The notes: generated by a model not told the origin, from the letters alone. Positions 5,884 to 12,962 are shown, counted from the stretch's first letter. The stretch is 13,620 nt of DNA from an uncultured Clostridia bacterium (GCA_947631585.1 CANRLY010000033.1:1-13620), one strand, 5' to 3'. Numbers and translations: made by a program.

Positions 5884-5912
5884 TTGACAAATACAGAAAT
5901 AAATGTTATTAT
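5884..5912 (+). promoter_or_regulatory. Promoter of the sigma factor gene, extended -10
   Basis: TTGACA at 5884-5889, a 17-nt spacer, TATTAT at 5907-5912, with TGT before it. A perfect TATAAT at 5910-5915 would need a 20-nt spacer, so the first reading is preferred. Confidence 0.7.
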
Positions 5913-5952
5913 AATCTGAGTAAGAGCGTGTTGAACGCTTGAGGTATTTTTA

Positions 5953-6558
5953 ATGAAAAAGGCAGAAAACAGCAGTTTCTCAGGTGAAGTTCAGATACTT
6001 GCGGAAAAAGCCGCTGATGACAAGCAGGCGTTTTCCGACCTGATATGCAGGTATACGCCGATGATACAGGCGTCCGTCGTCTCAAAGGCGGAAACTCCCG
6101 ACGAGGTGAAAGACCTTACTCAGGAGGGATTGATGGGGCTTTTTGAGGCGGTGAAAACTTACGATGCTGAAAAAGGCGTGCGTTTTGCCACATATGCCGG
6201 AGTTTGCATTAAAAACAAGATAATGTCGGCTTTGAGAAGCCGCAGCCGAAGTGCGGTGGCGATAGACGGCGATGGGGAACAGCTGACCTCTGCGGTAAAG
6301 GACGAAACTTACGACGCCGACCCGGAGAAAGTTGCCATTGACAGAGTGAGCGTCGGGGAACTGATGGGGACGGCGGTGGAAGTTCTTTCAAAGCGTGAGC
6401 TGGAGATCTTTGAGCGGTATCTGGGCGGAAGTTCCTATGAAGTGATAGCAGATGAGCTTTGTTTGCCGCTTAAATCGGTGGACAACGCCATGCAGCGTGT
6501 GCGCAGGAAGCTGCGTTCCGTGCTGGGCGGCGATGCCGATACAGTTGAGCAGGACTAG
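5953..6558 (+). CDS. sigH: RNA polymerase sigma-70 family factor, SigH-like
   Basis: A 201-aa two-domain alternative sigma factor. Region 2 covers about residues 27-98: 'DLTQEGLMGLFEAVKTYD' (54-71) is the core-binding 2.2 segment and 'GVRFATYAGVCIKNKIMSAL' (75-94) the 2.3/2.4 segment for -10 melting and recognition. Region 4 covers about 143-190, with a helix-turn-helix at 161-187 ending 'KSVDNAMQRVRRKL', very close to the SigH signature (KSIDNALQRVKRKL in Bacillus, recalled). There is no region 1.1 or 3, so it is not the housekeeping factor. SigH governs entry into sporulation or competence in Firmicutes; whether this organism sporulates is not visible. The ribosome site is GAGG 8 nt before ATG. 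It has its own promoter. Confidence 0.8.
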   Translation: MKKAENSSFSGEVQILAEKAADDKQAFSDLICRYTPMIQASVVSKAETPDEVKDLTQEGLMGLFEAVKTYDAEKGVRFATYAGVCIKNKIMSALRSRSRSAVAIDGDGEQLTSAVKDETYDADPEKVAIDRVSVGELMGTAVEVLSKRELEIFERYLGGSSYEVIADELCLPLKSVDNAMQRVRRKLRSVLGGDADTVEQD

Positions 6559-6587
6559 GGGCTGAGTCAGCGGCAGGGCGGAAGTTT

Positions 6588-6626
6588 TTGGAAGTCGGGC
6601 GAAGGAGCGGTGAGTTGGAAGTCGGG
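6588..6626 (+). repeat. 12-bp direct repeat downstream of the sigma gene
   Basis: TTGGAAGTCGGG occurs at 6588-6599 and again at 6615-6626. The surrounding stretch (6559-6680) is strongly G-rich on this strand. No known element is recognised. Confidence 0.5.
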
Positions 6627-6765
6627 TGCGATGATACGGCAGGTCTTGCGGCTGGAGCGATAGAGGGCGTTTTGCAAGGAGACGCAAGAAATTACAGTTT
6701 TTACCAAAACCAAGGGGAGACCCGTGGAAATAAAATATGGCCAAATAGCTTAATTTAAGAGCGTT

Positions 6766-6820
6766 GCACAGCCTGATACATATCAGGGGGGTAAAGGTGC
6801 CGGTGTAAGTCCGGCGAGGC
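6766..6820 (+). ncRNA. Putative structured leader RNA of the zinc-ribbon gene
   Basis: Hairpin 1 is CCTGAT (6772-6777) with ATCAGG (6782-6787), loop ACAT. Hairpin 2 is GCCGG (6799-6803) with CCGGC (6811-6815), with a 7-nt loop TGTAAGT whose U at position 1 and A at position 5 suit a T-loop fold. GCAC (6766-6769) can pair with GTGC (6797-6800), and GCCT (6771-6774) with AGGC (6817-6820), which would compete with the hairpins. The ribosome site follows within 20 nt. It resembles a riboswitch or cis-regulatory leader, but I cannot match it to a known class. Confidence 0.4.
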
Positions 6821-6848
6821 AAAAAATCTTTTAAGAGAGGTAAACACT

Positions 6849-7127
6849 ATGTACGAAGACAAGACACTGGTCTGCAAGGAATGTGGAAACGAATTCGTGT
6901 TCACTGCCGGAGAGCAGGAATTCTACGCAGAAAAAGGCTTTGAGAATGAGCCTCAGAGATGCAAGGCTTGCAGAGATGCTCGCAAGAGCGCTTCCAGAGG
7001 AGCAAGAGAGTTCTTCACTGCTACCTGCGCAGCTTGCGGAGGAGAGGCAAGGATCCCCTTCAAGCCCAGAGAGGATAAGCCTGTTTATTGCAGCGATTGC
7101 TTTGCAAAAATGAAAGAACAGCAGTGA
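6849..7127 (+). CDS. Small double zinc-ribbon protein
   Basis: A 92-aa protein with four CxxC pairs: C9/C12, C38/C41, C60/C63 and C81/C84, enough for two zinc ribbons. It is rich in Arg/Lys between them (42-53), which suits nucleic-acid binding. It matches the probable zinc-ribbon domain family (zf-trcl type) that is widespread in Clostridia and sometimes fused to or placed beside cold-shock proteins. Biochemical role is unknown. The start follows GAGAGG at 8 nt. It is a single-gene unit: a long, apparently structured leader precedes it and a strong terminator follows. The upstream promoter could not be placed with confidence in 6559-6765. Confidence 0.82.
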   Translation: MYEDKTLVCKECGNEFVFTAGEQEFYAEKGFENEPQRCKACRDARKSASRGAREFFTATCAACGGEARIPFKPREDKPVYCSDCFAKMKEQQ

Positions 7128-7143
7128 TCTTCTTACGATCCGC

Positions 7144-7176
7144 AAAAGTCCCGATCTTTCGGGACTTTTTATTTTT
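7144..7176 (+). terminator. Rho-independent terminator after the zinc-ribbon gene
   Basis: AAAAGTCCCGA (7144-7154) pairs with TCGGGACTTTT (7159-7169) around a TCTT loop, then runs into TTTATTTTT. A long, perfect stem. Confidence 0.95.
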
Positions 7177-7291
7177 CTCCTATTTCTATTACAACAGGGA
7201 ACTTGTCAAGTAAGAAAGCTTTACAACGCTTCAAAACCTGTAAATGGAAATGGCTTTACAAACATCGAAAAGGCGATGGGAAAAAGCTTCT

Positions 7292-7333
7292 GCCAAAAGA
7301 AAAAAGCCGTATTTCCGTGGGGATTACGGCTTT
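7292..7333 (-). terminator. Terminator of the rubredoxin gene
   Basis: On the minus strand AAAGCCGTA (7333-7325) pairs with TACGGCTTT (7311-7303), followed by a T-rich run (TTTTTTCTTTT reading down to about 7295). It lies 17 nt past the rubredoxin stop. Confidence 0.85.
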
Positions 7334-7349
7334 AGTATTGCAGAGGGAT

Positions 7350-7505
7350 TCAAATCTTGGTGAAAGAATCTTTTCCCAGTCCGCAGACGGGGCATACCCA
7401 ATCATCGGGAATATCCTCGAACTTAGTTCCGGGAGCTATTCCGCCATCGGGGTCGCCTTTTTCCTCATCGTAAACGTATCCGCACACGCACTCGTATTTT
7501 TCCAT
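7350..7505 (-). CDS. Rubredoxin with a CxC first knuckle
   Basis: A 51-aa electron carrier that normally holds one iron with four Cys in two CxxCG knuckles. It serves in oxygen or peroxide detoxification (with rubrerythrin or flavodiiron proteins) and other redox pathways in anaerobes. The body is typical: 'GYVYDEEKGDPDGGIAPGTKFEDIPDDWVCPVCGLGKDSF'. The second knuckle is normal (C38-P-V-C41-G), but the first reads C6-V-C8-G, one residue shorter than usual. The codons are tgc gtg tgc gga, so this is an in-frame difference. The start at 7505 is fixed by AAGGAGG (7520-7514) 8 nt upstream; a longer frame upstream has no such site. It has its own promoter and terminator. Confidence 0.93.
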   Translation of the reverse strand: MEKYECVCGYVYDEEKGDPDGGIAPGTKFEDIPDDWVCPVCGLGKDSFTKI

Positions 7506-7569
7506 TTTCAAGACCTCCTTAGATATTCTTGGCGGCAAGCCGTGCAGCCGGACTTGCCCCATCAAGTAA

Positions 7570-7598
7570 ATTATACACGTTTCCGTCTGCCGTGTCAA
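7570..7598 (-). promoter_or_regulatory. Rubredoxin promoter, perfect consensus
   Basis: On the minus strand TTGACA (7598-7593), a 17-nt spacer, TATAAT (7575-7570). Here TG directly abuts the -10 and is not in the TGn position. It gives a leader of about 55-60 nt. Confidence 0.85.
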
Positions 7599-7706
7599 GG
7601 TCGGAGAGGGAATTTTCTGCGGCTGGGGTCGCCGCCCTCTGTGGTGTGCTTATCCGCACGACGGCGTGAAATTTCTGCTCCACGGAGAAAAATATCTCTC
7701 AGGGCA

Positions 7707-7735
7707 TTGAAGTTTGATTAAATATATGTTATAAT
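7707..7735 (+). promoter_or_regulatory. Promoter of the GH5-like lipoprotein gene, extended -10
   Basis: TTGAAG at 7707-7712, a 17-nt spacer, TATAAT at 7730-7735, with TGT before the -10. It is divergent from the rubredoxin promoter, about 110 bp away. Confidence 0.75.
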
Positions 7736-7787
7736 TACTACATAACTACTATTTGCGTATTCTACAGATCATGAAAGGACGGTTTTT

Positions 7788-9002
7788 ATGAAATTTGGCT
7801 TTGGAAAAAGATTGATCGCTCTGGCTGCGGCAGCCGCTTTGCTTTGTGCTACCGCCTGCTCCAAGGACGACTCAGGCTCTTCCTCACAGGAAGACCACTC
7901 CGGCAACCTGCTTGACGAGCTTAATTCCAGCAGAAATGAACTTGCAGATGTACCAGAGGGCGAATATTATTCCAGACCTTTTGAGAACCCGGAAACGGAC
8001 GCTCAGGTGGTAATTGAAGGCACTGATTTCTATGTGAACGGCGAAAAACTCTGGTTCAACGGCGCAAACACCCCCTGGGATCAGTGGAACGACTTCGGCG
8101 GCGGATTCAGGGAGTCTTTCTGGGACGAGCATTTTGCACAGCTTCACGATGCCGGCATCAATTCCACCCGTATCTGGATAAATTGCAACGGTCTCATCGG
8201 CGTGCAGATAAATGAGGACGGCAGCTTCAGCGGAGTTACCAACAAGCACTGGCAGGATCTTGACAAGTTGTTTGAACTTGCCGCAAAACACAAGATCTAC
8301 ATTATGGCGACCTTGCTCTCTTTTGACCACTTCAAGACCGAAAACAGCGGCTCTAAGAACTGGGTCAACATGATAAAGAGCAGCGACAACATAGACCAGT
8401 TCGTGGAAGGCTACGTCATTCCTTTTGCCAAGAGATACGACGGCAACGACTACCTGATGAGCATTGACCTGATGAACGAGCCGGACTGGGTACACGAAAA
8501 CGACGACAACGCCCATCTTGAATGGGACGTTATCTCAAACTACTTTGCCAGGGCGGCTGCCGGTATACATGAAAATTCCGACATACTGGTGACGGTGGGC
8601 ATAGGAACGGTCAAGTACAATTCCGACAACTTGCAGCAGAATGTAGTCTCTGACGAGTATTTGCAGTCTCTTTCCGGAAATGAAAATTCTTACCTTGACT
8701 TTTATTCCACCCATTATTACTTCTGGCAGAATCCGTGGTACGGCTTCCCGTTCAACGAGACGCCTGAGAAGTTTGGGCTGGTCGATGAAAAACCCTGCGT
8801 TATCGGCGAATGTGCCGTAACTGACGAAAGCGGCGTTGACATCGGCACAAGATACAGCAGCGCTTACGACAACGGCTGGGACGGCGTTTTTGCGTGGACG
8901 TCAAACGGCGTTGACAACTGCGGCGGATATACCGACCTTGCCCCTGCGACCGACGCTATGTACGAAAAGATACCGGAACTTATCTTCCCGCTGGAGCAGT
9001 GA
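7788..9002 (+). CDS. Secreted lipoprotein glycoside hydrolase, GH5-like (clan GH-A)
   Basis: A surface-anchored plant-polysaccharide hydrolase; beta-mannanase or endoglucanase activity is likely. Residues 1-23 are a lipoprotein signal (Lys/Arg, Ala/Leu core) with lipobox ATA-C24, then a Ser/Asp-rich linker to about 70. The TIM barrel follows: 'FYVNGEKLWFNGANTPWDQW' (81-100), 'AGINSTRIWI' (122-131), the catalytic acid/base in 'DLMNEPDW' (E231), 'STHYYFW' (307-313), the nucleophile in 'VIGECAV' (E341), and 'FAWTSNG' (368-374). This NEP plus GE layout is that of clan GH-A; family 5 is my best guess, and the substrate is not determined. There is no dockerin or carbohydrate-binding module, so it is not cellulosomal. 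The start follows AAAGGA. It is flanked by its own promoter and terminator. Confidence 0.85.
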   Translation: MKFGFGKRLIALAAAAALLCATACSKDDSGSSSQEDHSGNLLDELNSSRNELADVPEGEYYSRPFENPETDAQVVIEGTDFYVNGEKLWFNGANTPWDQWNDFGGGFRESFWDEHFAQLHDAGINSTRIWINCNGLIGVQINEDGSFSGVTNKHWQDLDKLFELAAKHKIYIMATLLSFDHFKTENSGSKNWVNMIKSSDNIDQFVEGYVIPFAKRYDGNDYLMSIDLMNEPDWVHENDDNAHLEWDVISNYFARAAAGIHENSDILVTVGIGTVKYNSDNLQQNVVSDEYLQSLSGNENSYLDFYSTHYYFWQNPWYGFPFNETPEKFGLVDEKPCVIGECAVTDESGVDIGTRYSSAYDNGWDGVFAWTSNGVDNCGGYTDLAPATDAMYEKIPELIFPLEQ

Positions 9003-9034
9003 GAATTTTCTTGCTGATTTAAATTAAAAATAAG

Positions 9035-9067
9035 GCTCTCTGCCGGTCAAATGGCAGGGAGCTTTTT
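9035..9067 (+). terminator. Terminator after the GH5-like gene, probably bidirectional
   Basis: GCTCTCTGCC (9035-9044) pairs with GGCAGGGAGC (9053-9062), one wobble, then TTTTTGTTTT. On the other strand the same stem is followed by a T-rich run (TTATTTTTAATTT), so it can also end the convergent operon that stops at 9090. Confidence 0.88.
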
Positions 9068-9089
9068 GTTTTGAGGTATGGGCATAATG

Positions 9090-9629
9090 TCATTTGCGCC
9101 TGCGGACGGGTCTTTGCGGTCTGATACAGAACCGCCAGGGCTTCAGGCGGTATTCTTCGGAGGCGTAGTCTATCCCCACCCGTGGCAGGGCGACAAGCTG
9201 CGGCTTTTTTTCGGAGTCCTCGAACCAGACCCGTGGGTCTGAACAGATATGGCAGCCGTTGAAGCTTTTGTCGATACCCAGATAGCGTGTCAGCTTGCCC
9301 GGACCGTCAAACGGCTTTTGCGCCGCTCTCAGCAGCACCGCCTGAGGCTGGTCTTTTTCGCCGGTGACAATATTCATCAGCCAGTGCATACCGTAACACA
9401 GATAAACGTAAATAAGTCCGCTTTCGCCGTAAAGTATCTCAGTGCGCCGGGTACGCCCTTTTGAAGCGTGGCAGGCGGTGTCCTCCTCTCCACGGTAAGC
9501 CTCCGTCTCCATGATGACAAGGCGTTTCACACCGCCCTCACACCTGACGCAAAGTTCCTTTCCGCAAAGGTCAGGCGCAACTTCCAGACAGTCCCGGTGG
9601 AAAAACTCCCCGTTAAGAATAACTCCCAT
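9090..9629 (-). CDS. 3-methyladenine DNA glycosylase (AAG/MPG family)
   Basis: A base-excision repair enzyme that removes alkylated purines such as 3-methyladenine and hypoxanthine. Family landmarks: 'IMETEAYRGEEDTACHA' (39-55), where E43 matches the catalytic Glu, Y45 the intercalating Tyr and H54 the base-contacting His of the human enzyme; 'GLIYVYLCYGMHWLMNIV' (71-88); 'AVLLRA' (97-102); and the C-terminal 'RVGIDYAsEEYRLKPWRF' (150-167). 179 aa is slightly shorter than the usual 190-200. It is the last gene of the minus-strand operon, starting 9 nt after the stop of the broken rqcH. Its GGAG ribosome site lies across the end of that gene at an unusually long 13 nt from ATG, and no closer start codon exists. 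Confidence 0.93.
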   Translation of the reverse strand: MGVILNGEFFHRDCLEVAPDLCGKELCVRCEGGVKRLVIMETEAYRGEEDTACHASKGRTRRTEILYGESGLIYVYLCYGMHWLMNIVTGEKDQPQAVLLRAAQKPFDGPGKLTRYLGIDKSFNGCHICSDPRVWFEDSEKKPQLVALPRVGIDYASEEYRLKPWRFCIRPQRPVRRRK

Positions 9630-9638
9630 GGCTAACTG

Positions 9639-11374
9639 CTATCTCCTTTCGGCGGCGGCTCTGAGCCTTGCGGTAAGCTCCTCGTCAGGGGTGACGAAAA
9701 GGGTCTTGTTGTTGGTGAATATGACCATTCCCGGCTTTGCCCCTGCCGGCTTTTTGACAAACCGCACCTGGGTGTAGTCTACCGGCACCTGAGCAGAATC
9801 CCTCCCCTTGGAGTGGTATGCCGCCAGCTGCGCCGCCTGGATAAGGGTGCTTTCGGGAACAGGTCTGCCCTCACAGCAGATTATCACATGAGAGCCGTGG
9901 ATATTTTTTGTGTGCAGCCAGATATCGCTCTTGTCGGAATCTTTAAGGGTAAGTTTGTCGTTCTGCTTGTTGTTTCTTCCTACCAGTATCACAAAACCGT
10001 CGTCTGAAAGAAACCTTGCTGGGGGTTCGGCTTTTGGGGGCTTGCCCTTATATCTTGTGGACTTAACATAGCCCTGCTCTGCAAGTTCAGCCCGAAGTTC
10101 AGCTATTTCGCCCTCTGTAGAAGCCCGACTGAGCAGGTCAAAAACGCTGTCGATGTAGTCAAGCTCCTGTTCCCCGAAAGAAATAAGCTCCTGTAAGCGC
10201 TTTTCGGCGGTGCTGAGTTTTCTGTACTGGGAGTAGTATTTCTGGGCGTTCTGTGCAGGAGTCAGCCTTGCGTCAAGAGCTATCTCCACAGTGGGGCAGT
10301 CGGGCTGGAAGTAGTTTTCCAGCTTGGCTGAAGTCATGCCTTTTTCCAGCCGGTAAAGGTTAGACATAATAAGGTCGCCGCAGAGCTTCAGGCGTTCTTT
10401 GTCGGCGCAGTCTTTCAGTTCCTGCTTCTGGTTGGCAGTGCGCCTGGCGACCCTTTCGCTTGCCGCCAGTATGACCCGAAACAGGTCGGAAGCTTTCTGC
10501 TTTATCCTTGCAGAAAGGTCTTTTCTTGAGTAAAAGCTGTCCAGCAGTTCCGAGGCGCTGTCGTAATATTTTTTAAGACCCAGCGTTCCGTACTGGCAGA
10601 TATCGCAGAAGCAATACTCCGAAAGAGAGCCGTCCTTGGTGTAAACGGCGGTAAAGCGTGGTTTGCCGGAAGATATCTCAGCGGCGGTCTTTTTCAGGAA
10701 AAACGCCAGTCTGTCCAGCATATCATCGGTAAGTTCCCCTGCGGCAGCGTCTCCGCCTTTGCAGGCGTAAAACTCAGCTTCCCTTGCAAAAACCGGCGAG
10801 ACTCCCTCTATCACCCTGACCAGAGCTTTAGGAAGTTTCAGCTGCCCAACAGCCGCCAGTTGTTGGGAAAGAGCGTATCTGTCGGCGGTGAAGATGGTGA
10901 GCTTTTCGCTCCTTGGGGGAGGGGAGTAGACCATTCCCGGCATTACTGGTCTTACCCCTGACATATCGGGGGTAACACGTTTGAGAGAGTCCACGATCTT
11001 TTCTTCGCCGTCTTTGCTTTCCGTAAAGTAACAACGGCAGGGTCGCCCATTTCGTTTAAAGTTTCAAAGCGCAGCTCCAGTATGCGCTCAAAGCCGTCCT
11101 GAGTGACGGCAGTGAGTTTTCCCCCTGACAGCCGCTTGCGCATGAGCATACAGAACATAGGCGGCGACTTGGGGTTTTCGATATCCACATTAGTCAGCTG
11201 CACCCTTGCCGACTGCGCCGAAATGTTGAAAAGCAGCCGTTTTGCGCCCTCTTTAGTTCGCATGGAAATGATAAGTTCCTCACGGGAGGGCTGGTGTATC
11301 TTGTCCACTCTGCTGCCGATGAGCGGAAGAAATTCCTGTTTCAGCAGGCTTAGAAAAATTCCGTCCAGAGCCAT
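9639..11374 (-). pseudogene. rqcH: RqcH/NFACT (FbpA-like) ribosome quality-control protein, frameshifted
   Basis: Intact homologues (B. subtilis RqcH, about 570 aa) bind stalled 50S subunits and recruit tRNA-Ala to add C-terminal alanine tails. The N-terminal piece (11374 down to about 11033) reads 'MALDGIF...KIHQPSREELI...PPMFCMLMRKRLSGGKL...FERILELRFETLNEMGDPAVV', then falls into an unrelated frame that stops at 10952. The family sequence resumes one frame over at about 11030 ('YFTESKDGEEKIVDSLKRVTPD') and continues without interruption through the coiled coil to the C-terminal NFACT-R domain ('ILVGRNNKQND', 'DIWLHTKNIHGSHVII', 'VPVDYTQVRFVKKPAGAKPG') and stop at 9639. The segment normally between, close to 'KLYVEIMGRHSNI', is missing, which points to a deletion of about 40 nt. 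The start follows AAGGA 8 nt upstream. Confidence 0.85.
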
Positions 11375-11392
11375 TGGAGTCGTCCTTTCAGA

Positions 11393-12181
11393 TCAGATAT
11401 AAGAGCATGGGTCGGTGCAGCAGGCAGCCTGGGTCACCGAAAGTTCCGGGAAGCTGTCCTCCAGCAGTTCGCATATAAAGCGGCAGAATATCCGCTCTGT
11501 GTGGAAATGTCCTGCGTCTATCACCGAAATTCCCCGGTTTTGCGCATCTATAAAATCATGGTGCTTTACGTCGCCGGTTATAAGAGCCTGACAGCCGTTC
11601 CTTATTGCGCCGCCGAGGAAGCTTCCCCCTGAGCCGGAACACACCCCGACTTTTAAAATGCTGTCGGAAGAATTGCCGTACCTTACCACCTGGCAGCCCA
11701 GACGCAGTTTCACCAGTTCAGCCAGCTTGCGGCAGGACATCTCATGGGTCAGTTCGCATACGCAGCCGATGGGTTTGTCCTCGTCGTAATCCAGTGGAAC
11801 GCCCTCTGACGGCTCCAGCCCCAGTATCCTGCAAAGGTACTTGTTAAGCCCGTTTTCCGCCAGATCGAAGTTTGTGTGCATACAGATGGCGGAGATACCG
11901 TTTTTTGCAAGAATGACCGCCGGGTGGTCGTTCGAAAGATTTTTCAGCGGCGAAAATATCACCGGGTGGTGGGAGATGACCAGGTCTGCGCCGCTTTCGG
12001 CAGCCTCGTATGCCACCTGCTTAGTAATATCCAGCGCAGTCAGTACCTTGGTGACGTTCTTTTCAGCGGCGCAAGCGCCGCTTGCATTGCCTACGATAAG
12101 ACCGCTGTTGTCCCAGCTTTCAGCCATGGAAAAAGGTGCGGTCTTATCCAGCAGTGAATATATTTCTTTTACAGTAGTCAT
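11393..12181 (-). CDS. Nif3-like dinuclear metal centre protein (YqfO/DUF34)
   Basis: A toroidal hexamer-forming family with a two-metal site; the true reaction is uncertain, although some members are labelled GTP cyclohydrolase 1 type 2 homologue. Metal-ligand motifs are all present: 'VISHHPVIF' (68-76), 'MHTNFD' (101-106), 'TGDVKHHD' (202-209) and 'DAGHFHTE' (222-229). The start region 'VKEIYSLLDKTAPFSMAESWDNSGLIVG' is typical. At 262 aa it is the short form without the inserted PII-like domain of B. subtilis YqfO. It lies 39 nt after trmK, a commonly seen pairing, and 18 nt before rqcH. Its GGAG site is 13 nt from ATG, with no alternative start codon in between. Confidence 0.95.
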   Translation of the reverse strand: MTTVKEIYSLLDKTAPFSMAESWDNSGLIVGNASGACAAEKNVTKVLTALDITKQVAYEAAESGADLVISHHPVIFSPLKNLSNDHPAVILAKNGISAICMHTNFDLAENGLNKYLCRILGLEPSEGVPLDYDEDKPIGCVCELTHEMSCRKLAELVKLRLGCQVVRYGNSSDSILKVGVCSGSGGSFLGGAIRNGCQALITGDVKHHDFIDAQNRGISVIDAGHFHTERIFCRFICELLEDSFPELSVTQAACCTDPCSYI

Positions 12182-12220
12182 AGTTTTTAGTTTTCTCCTT
12201 ACTGATTTACAGGTTGTTTA

Positions 12221-12886
12221 TCATGGATCCAGCAACTCTGCCAATTCCGCAGCCGCCTGCATATCCTGCCTGCCTGAGACGTCTCCGGCGTTCAGTTTTG
12301 CCCTGCCGGACTTTTCAAGGGAAGCTATCTTGTTTTTCAGATAAAGCTTTGCATTCTCGTCGCAGGGGTCGAGCTTGCCGGCGTAGACCTGTCTTAATGT
12401 CGCAGCGGTGGTCTTTCCTGTGAAAACGCACTTCATTGCGGTGTAGACGAATTTTCCGGAGACCGCTGCTTTTTCGTCAGTTATTTCCCAGCCGGCGGAA
12501 TAAAGATATCGGCGCAGTTCTTCAGGTCTGGTCATAGGCTGAACTACCAGAACGCAGTTTTTTGCCCAGTCGCAGCAGGAAATTATACTGACGATAGTCT
12601 CTCCGCCCATACCGGCTGCGACTATGTGAGTTATGCCGTCGGGAGGAATGTTTTTCAGTCCGTCCGAAAGGCAAAGGTCTATCCTGTCGGAAAGACCGTA
12701 CTTCCGGACGTTTTCCCTTGCGCTGTTGAGCGGACCTTCTCTTATGTCGGCGGCAACTACGCTTTTTGCCCTGCCGCTCAGAACAAGACTTATCGGCAGC
12801 AGACCGTGGTCGGTGCCGATGTCGGCGACACGGGCGTTTTCGTCTATAAATCCGGCGCAGACCGCCAGTCTCGGGTCAAGGGTCAT
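12221..12886 (-). CDS. trmK: TrmK, tRNA adenine(22)-N1 methyltransferase
   Basis: An SAM-dependent Rossmann methyltransferase that makes m1A22 in the D-loop region of tRNA in Gram-positives. Motif I is 'VADIGTDHGLLPISLV' (20-35), the TrmK form of the SAM-binding loop; next 'VVAADIREGPLNSARENV' (43-60), 'HIVAAGMGGETIVSII' (87-102) and 'VLVVQPMTRPEELRRYLYSAGWEI' (112-135). The C-terminal helical arm runs from about 150 to 221. 221 aa is normal. Clustering with a Nif3-like gene supports the call. GGAG lies 13 nt upstream of the ATG; a CTG in frame 9 nt upstream is an unlikely alternative. No separate promoter was found, only a terminator-like hairpin between this gene and the DUF1858 gene. Confidence 0.94.
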   Translation of the reverse strand: MTLDPRLAVCAGFIDENARVADIGTDHGLLPISLVLSGRAKSVVAADIREGPLNSARENVRKYGLSDRIDLCLSDGLKNIPPDGITHIVAAGMGGETIVSIISCCDWAKNCVLVVQPMTRPEELRRYLYSAGWEITDEKAAVSGKFVYTAMKCVFTGKTTAATLRQVYAGKLDPCDENAKLYLKNKIASLEKSGRAKLNAGDVSGRQDMQAAAELAELLDP

Positions 12887-12913
12887 GTCAGCCAGTCAGC
12901 TCCTTTTTGTCAA

Positions 12914-12949
12914 TTAAAACCAAAGGCGGCAGCCAGAACAGCCGCCGCC
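12914..12949 (-). terminator. Terminator or attenuator between the DUF1858 gene and trmK
   Basis: On the minus strand GGCGGCGGC (12949-12941) pairs with GCTGCCGCC (12933-12925), one wobble, 7-nt loop, then TTTGGTTTTAATT. It starts 14 nt past the DUF1858 stop. The U-tract is broken by GG, so read-through into trmK is plausible. Confidence 0.75.
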
Positions 12950-12962
12950 AGAACATTTTGTA

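Noticed and set aside
6785..6820. Cobalamin-, c-di-GMP- or c-di-AMP-type riboswitch before the zinc-ribbon gene
   Set aside because: GGTG and CCGGC strings are suggestive, but the conserved core elements of these classes as I know them are not present in order.
6796..6820. tRNA T-arm-like hairpin (5-bp stem, 7-nt loop)
   Set aside because: The loop is TGTAAGT, not TTCRANY, and no acceptor, D or anticodon arms surround it.
6388..6822. 144-codon minus-strand frame over the sigma gene end and the zinc-ribbon leader
   Set aside because: No ribosome site or domain; arises from G-rich non-coding sequence and antisense sigma coding.
7218..7261. Repeated GCTTTACAA 9-mer between the zinc-ribbon terminator and the rubredoxin terminator
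   Set aside because: Only two short copies in AT-rich spacer DNA; no further structure.
7203..7721. A 172-codon open frame on the + strand with Arg/Ser-rich translation
   Set aside because: It runs antisense through the rubredoxin gene, its promoter and its terminator, has no ribosome site and no recognisable domain.
10952..10994. Independent start (GTG at 10994) for the downstream rqcH part
   Set aside because: No convincing ribosome site; the GTG is the conserved Val of the 'KIVDSLKRV' segment inside the gene.
11021..11044. Programmed -1 ribosomal frameshift in rqcH
   Set aside because: No X XXY YYZ slippery heptamer was seen at the junction, and a conserved protein block is missing, which points to a deletion.
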